The position numbers and the translations under genes are program-made. Of a stretch of DNA of 7,128 bases, positions 6,122 to 7,128 are shown one piece after another (position 1 is the first letter of the stretch; every line of letters starts with the position of its first letter). Under the pieces are notes generated by a model. It searched no databases, was not told the DNA's origin, and worked only from the letters and a program-made list of their open reading frames with translations. Location of the stretch: the NCBI GenBank assembly GCA_949746915.1, contig CATKEA010000073.1, forward strand, positions 1-7,128, read 5' to 3'. The DNA comes from an uncultured Bacilli bacterium (lineage in GTDB: Bacteria > Bacillota_I > Bacilli_A > RF39 > UBA660).

Positions 6122-6949
6122 ATGGAAAAAAAGTTATATAGTACAGAGGAAGAGTTTTTAAAAGATTATAATCCATTAGATTTTGATCAATTATCAATGA
6201 CAGCTGATATTTTACTTATTAGTGTGTCAGAAGAGGATCAAACTAATTATCGTAAGACTAGTAAAAAGTGTATGAGTATTTTGCTTGTTAAACGTAAAGA
6301 TTTTCCTTTTAAGGATAAGTGGTGTTTACCTGGTGGTTTTTTAGAAACTAAAAAAGAGACTTTAGAAGAGTGTGCTAAAAGGGTATTAAAGAGTGAAACA
6401 GGTCTTTCTAATATTTATTTAGAGCAATTATATACTTATGATTCTATTAATAGAGATCCTAGAATGCGTGTTGTATCAACTTCATACATTGCTTTGGTTG
6501 ATAAAAATAGATTAACAGAAATGATTAATGATAATGCTTGTTGGTTTGATGTGACTATTTTAAGTGATGAGAGGTTTGTAGATATTACACTTGATAATGG
6601 TACTGTTGCTTTTTCTTTTAAATTAGAAAAAGTATTAAGAGAGAAAACAACAGATCGATATGATTTTAAAATAGTTAAGAATGATTATTTAGCTTTTGAT
6701 CATCCAGTTGTTATTTTATCTGGTATTGAAAGATTAAAAAATAAGATAGAATATACAGATATTGTTTTTAATATGATGCCAGAGTATTTTACTTTAGGAG
6801 AGTTACAGCAAGTATATGAAGTTATTTTAAATAAGAAGTTGCTTGATCCTGCTTTTAGAAGGATAATTGCTAAGAAAGTTGTTAAAACAAATAAGATGAA
6901 AACAGGTGAGGGTCATAGACCGAGTAGTTTGTTTAAATATAAGCACTAA
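6122..6949 (+). CDS. nrtR: NrtR-family transcriptional repressor of NAD metabolism
   Basis: Predicted DNA-binding repressor of NAD genes that senses ADP-ribose or another NAD-related nucleotide. Residues about 25-200 form a Nudix-like domain and residues 220-275 a winged helix, opening with FTLGELQQVYEVIL and ending in HRPSSLFKY, the expected NrtR layout. LAFDH (190-194), followed by the ERL helix, is a further family mark. The Nudix box (71-95) is broken: an extra residue follows GG, Val88 replaces the Glu of the RE pair, and Ser91 replaces the first Glu of the EE pair, so hydrolysis is probably lost and ligand sensing kept. A ribosome site GAGGTG (6112-6117) fixes the start. It follows pncC, has its own promoter with an operator-like palindrome, and ends in a strong terminator. 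A bare Nudix enzyme is excluded by the C-terminal domain. Confidence 0.9.
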   Translation: MEKKLYSTEEEFLKDYNPLDFDQLSMTADILLISVSEEDQTNYRKTSKKCMSILLVKRKDFPFKDKWCLPGGFLETKKETLEECAKRVLKSETGLSNIYLEQLYTYDSINRDPRMRVVSTSYIALVDKNRLTEMINDNACWFDVTILSDERFVDITLDNGTVAFSFKLEKVLREKTTDRYDFKIVKNDYLAFDHPVVILSGIERLKNKIEYTDIVFNMMPEYFTLGELQQVYEVILNKKLLDPAFRRIIAKKVVKTNKMKTGEGHRPSSLFKYKH

Positions 6950-6975
6950 AAAGAGCATGAAAATGTTCTTTTTTT
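6948..6975 (+). terminator. Intrinsic terminator after the NAD gene cluster
   Basis: An 11-bp stem pairs 6948-6958 with 6963-6973 around the tetraloop GAAA, with a single G-U pair, and runs into a T tract through 6975. The 5' arm starts inside the TAA stop codon of the regulator gene. A stable GNRA-type loop and a long U tail make this a convincing rho-independent terminator that separates the cluster from the next gene. Confidence 0.9.
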
Positions 6976-7010
6976 GTAATATTTTGATTTAAATTTTATC
7001 AGAAAAATGA

Positions 7011-7039
7011 TAGCCAATTTTTTTTAGGTGTGTTATAAT
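7011..7039 (+). promoter_or_regulatory. Promoter of the fucO-like gene
   Basis: A perfect TATAAT (7034-7039) with extended TG (7031-7032) lies 17 bp after TAGCCA (7011-7016), a four-of-six -35 match. No TGTTAWTAACA palindrome is found nearby, so this gene appears to be outside the putative NAD regulon. Confidence 0.75.
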
Positions 7040-7069
7040 CTAATATAGGATAATAAGGAGGTAAAAATA

Positions 7070-7128
7070 ATGTCTATAAACAGAATGATTTTGAATGAAA
7101 CTTCTTACTTTGGACCTAATGCTAGAGA
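7070..7128 (+). CDS. fucO: Lactaldehyde / 1,2-propanediol oxidoreductase, 5' fragment
   Basis: Only the first 19 codons lie in the window and the gene continues past the right edge. The translation begins MSINRMILNETSYFG, which closely matches the start of FucO, the iron-dependent group III alcohol dehydrogenase that reduces L-lactaldehyde to 1,2-propanediol with NADH during fucose or rhamnose fermentation. A strong AAGGAGGT (7055-7062) sits seven bases before the ATG. The gene has its own promoter and follows a terminator, so it is a separate transcription unit. Another iron-containing alcohol dehydrogenase with the same N-terminus cannot be excluded from so short a piece. Confidence 0.75.
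   Translation, partial: MSINRMILNETSYFGPNAR

Overview
The window is AT-rich DNA from a bacterium that uses the standard bacterial code. TGA serves as a real stop at the ATGA overlaps pncB/nudix and nadE/nadD, and Trp is TGG, which argues against a Mycoplasma-type code. Strong Shine-Dalgarno sites, consensus sigma-A promoters and AT-biased codons (TTA, AGA, AAT, GAT) suggest a low-GC Firmicute, perhaps an uncultured Bacilli/Erysipelotrichia-like gut lineage. That placement is a guess from composition and gene style only.

Positions 1-196 are a control region: a perfect TTGACA-N17-TATAAT promoter, then a leader of about 150 nt carrying an array of TGTTAWTAACA-type palindromes. Three are centred at 42, 82 and 122, exactly 40 bp apart, and a weaker fourth is centred at 178. 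Positions 197-6054 hold six tightly packed + strand genes that make up an NAD salvage and recycling operon: pncA (nicotinamidase), pncB (nicotinate phosphoribosyltransferase), an intact Nudix hydrolase of ADP-ribose pyrophosphatase type, nadE (glutamine-dependent NAD synthetase), nadD (nicotinate mononucleotide adenylyltransferase) and pncC (NMN amidohydrolase, CinA C-terminal family). Several genes overlap by 1-4 nt, which suggests translational coupling.

Positions 6055-6121 hold a second promoter with the same palindrome at its start point, followed by a gene (6122-6949) for an NrtR-type regulator: a degenerate Nudix domain fused to a C-terminal winged helix. A clear intrinsic terminator (6948-6975) ends the unit. 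An independent promoter then drives a gene that runs off the right edge and begins like lactaldehyde/1,2-propanediol oxidoreductase (FucO).

Together the genes convert nicotinamide to nicotinate (PncA), nicotinate to NaMN (PncB), NaMN to NaAD (NadD) and NaAD to NAD (NadE). PncC returns NMN to NaMN. The regulator probably represses both its own promoter and the operon promoter. No de novo genes (nadA, nadB, nadC), NAD kinase or vitamin transporter lie in the window. The least ordinary feature is the 40-bp-phased operator array inside the leader.
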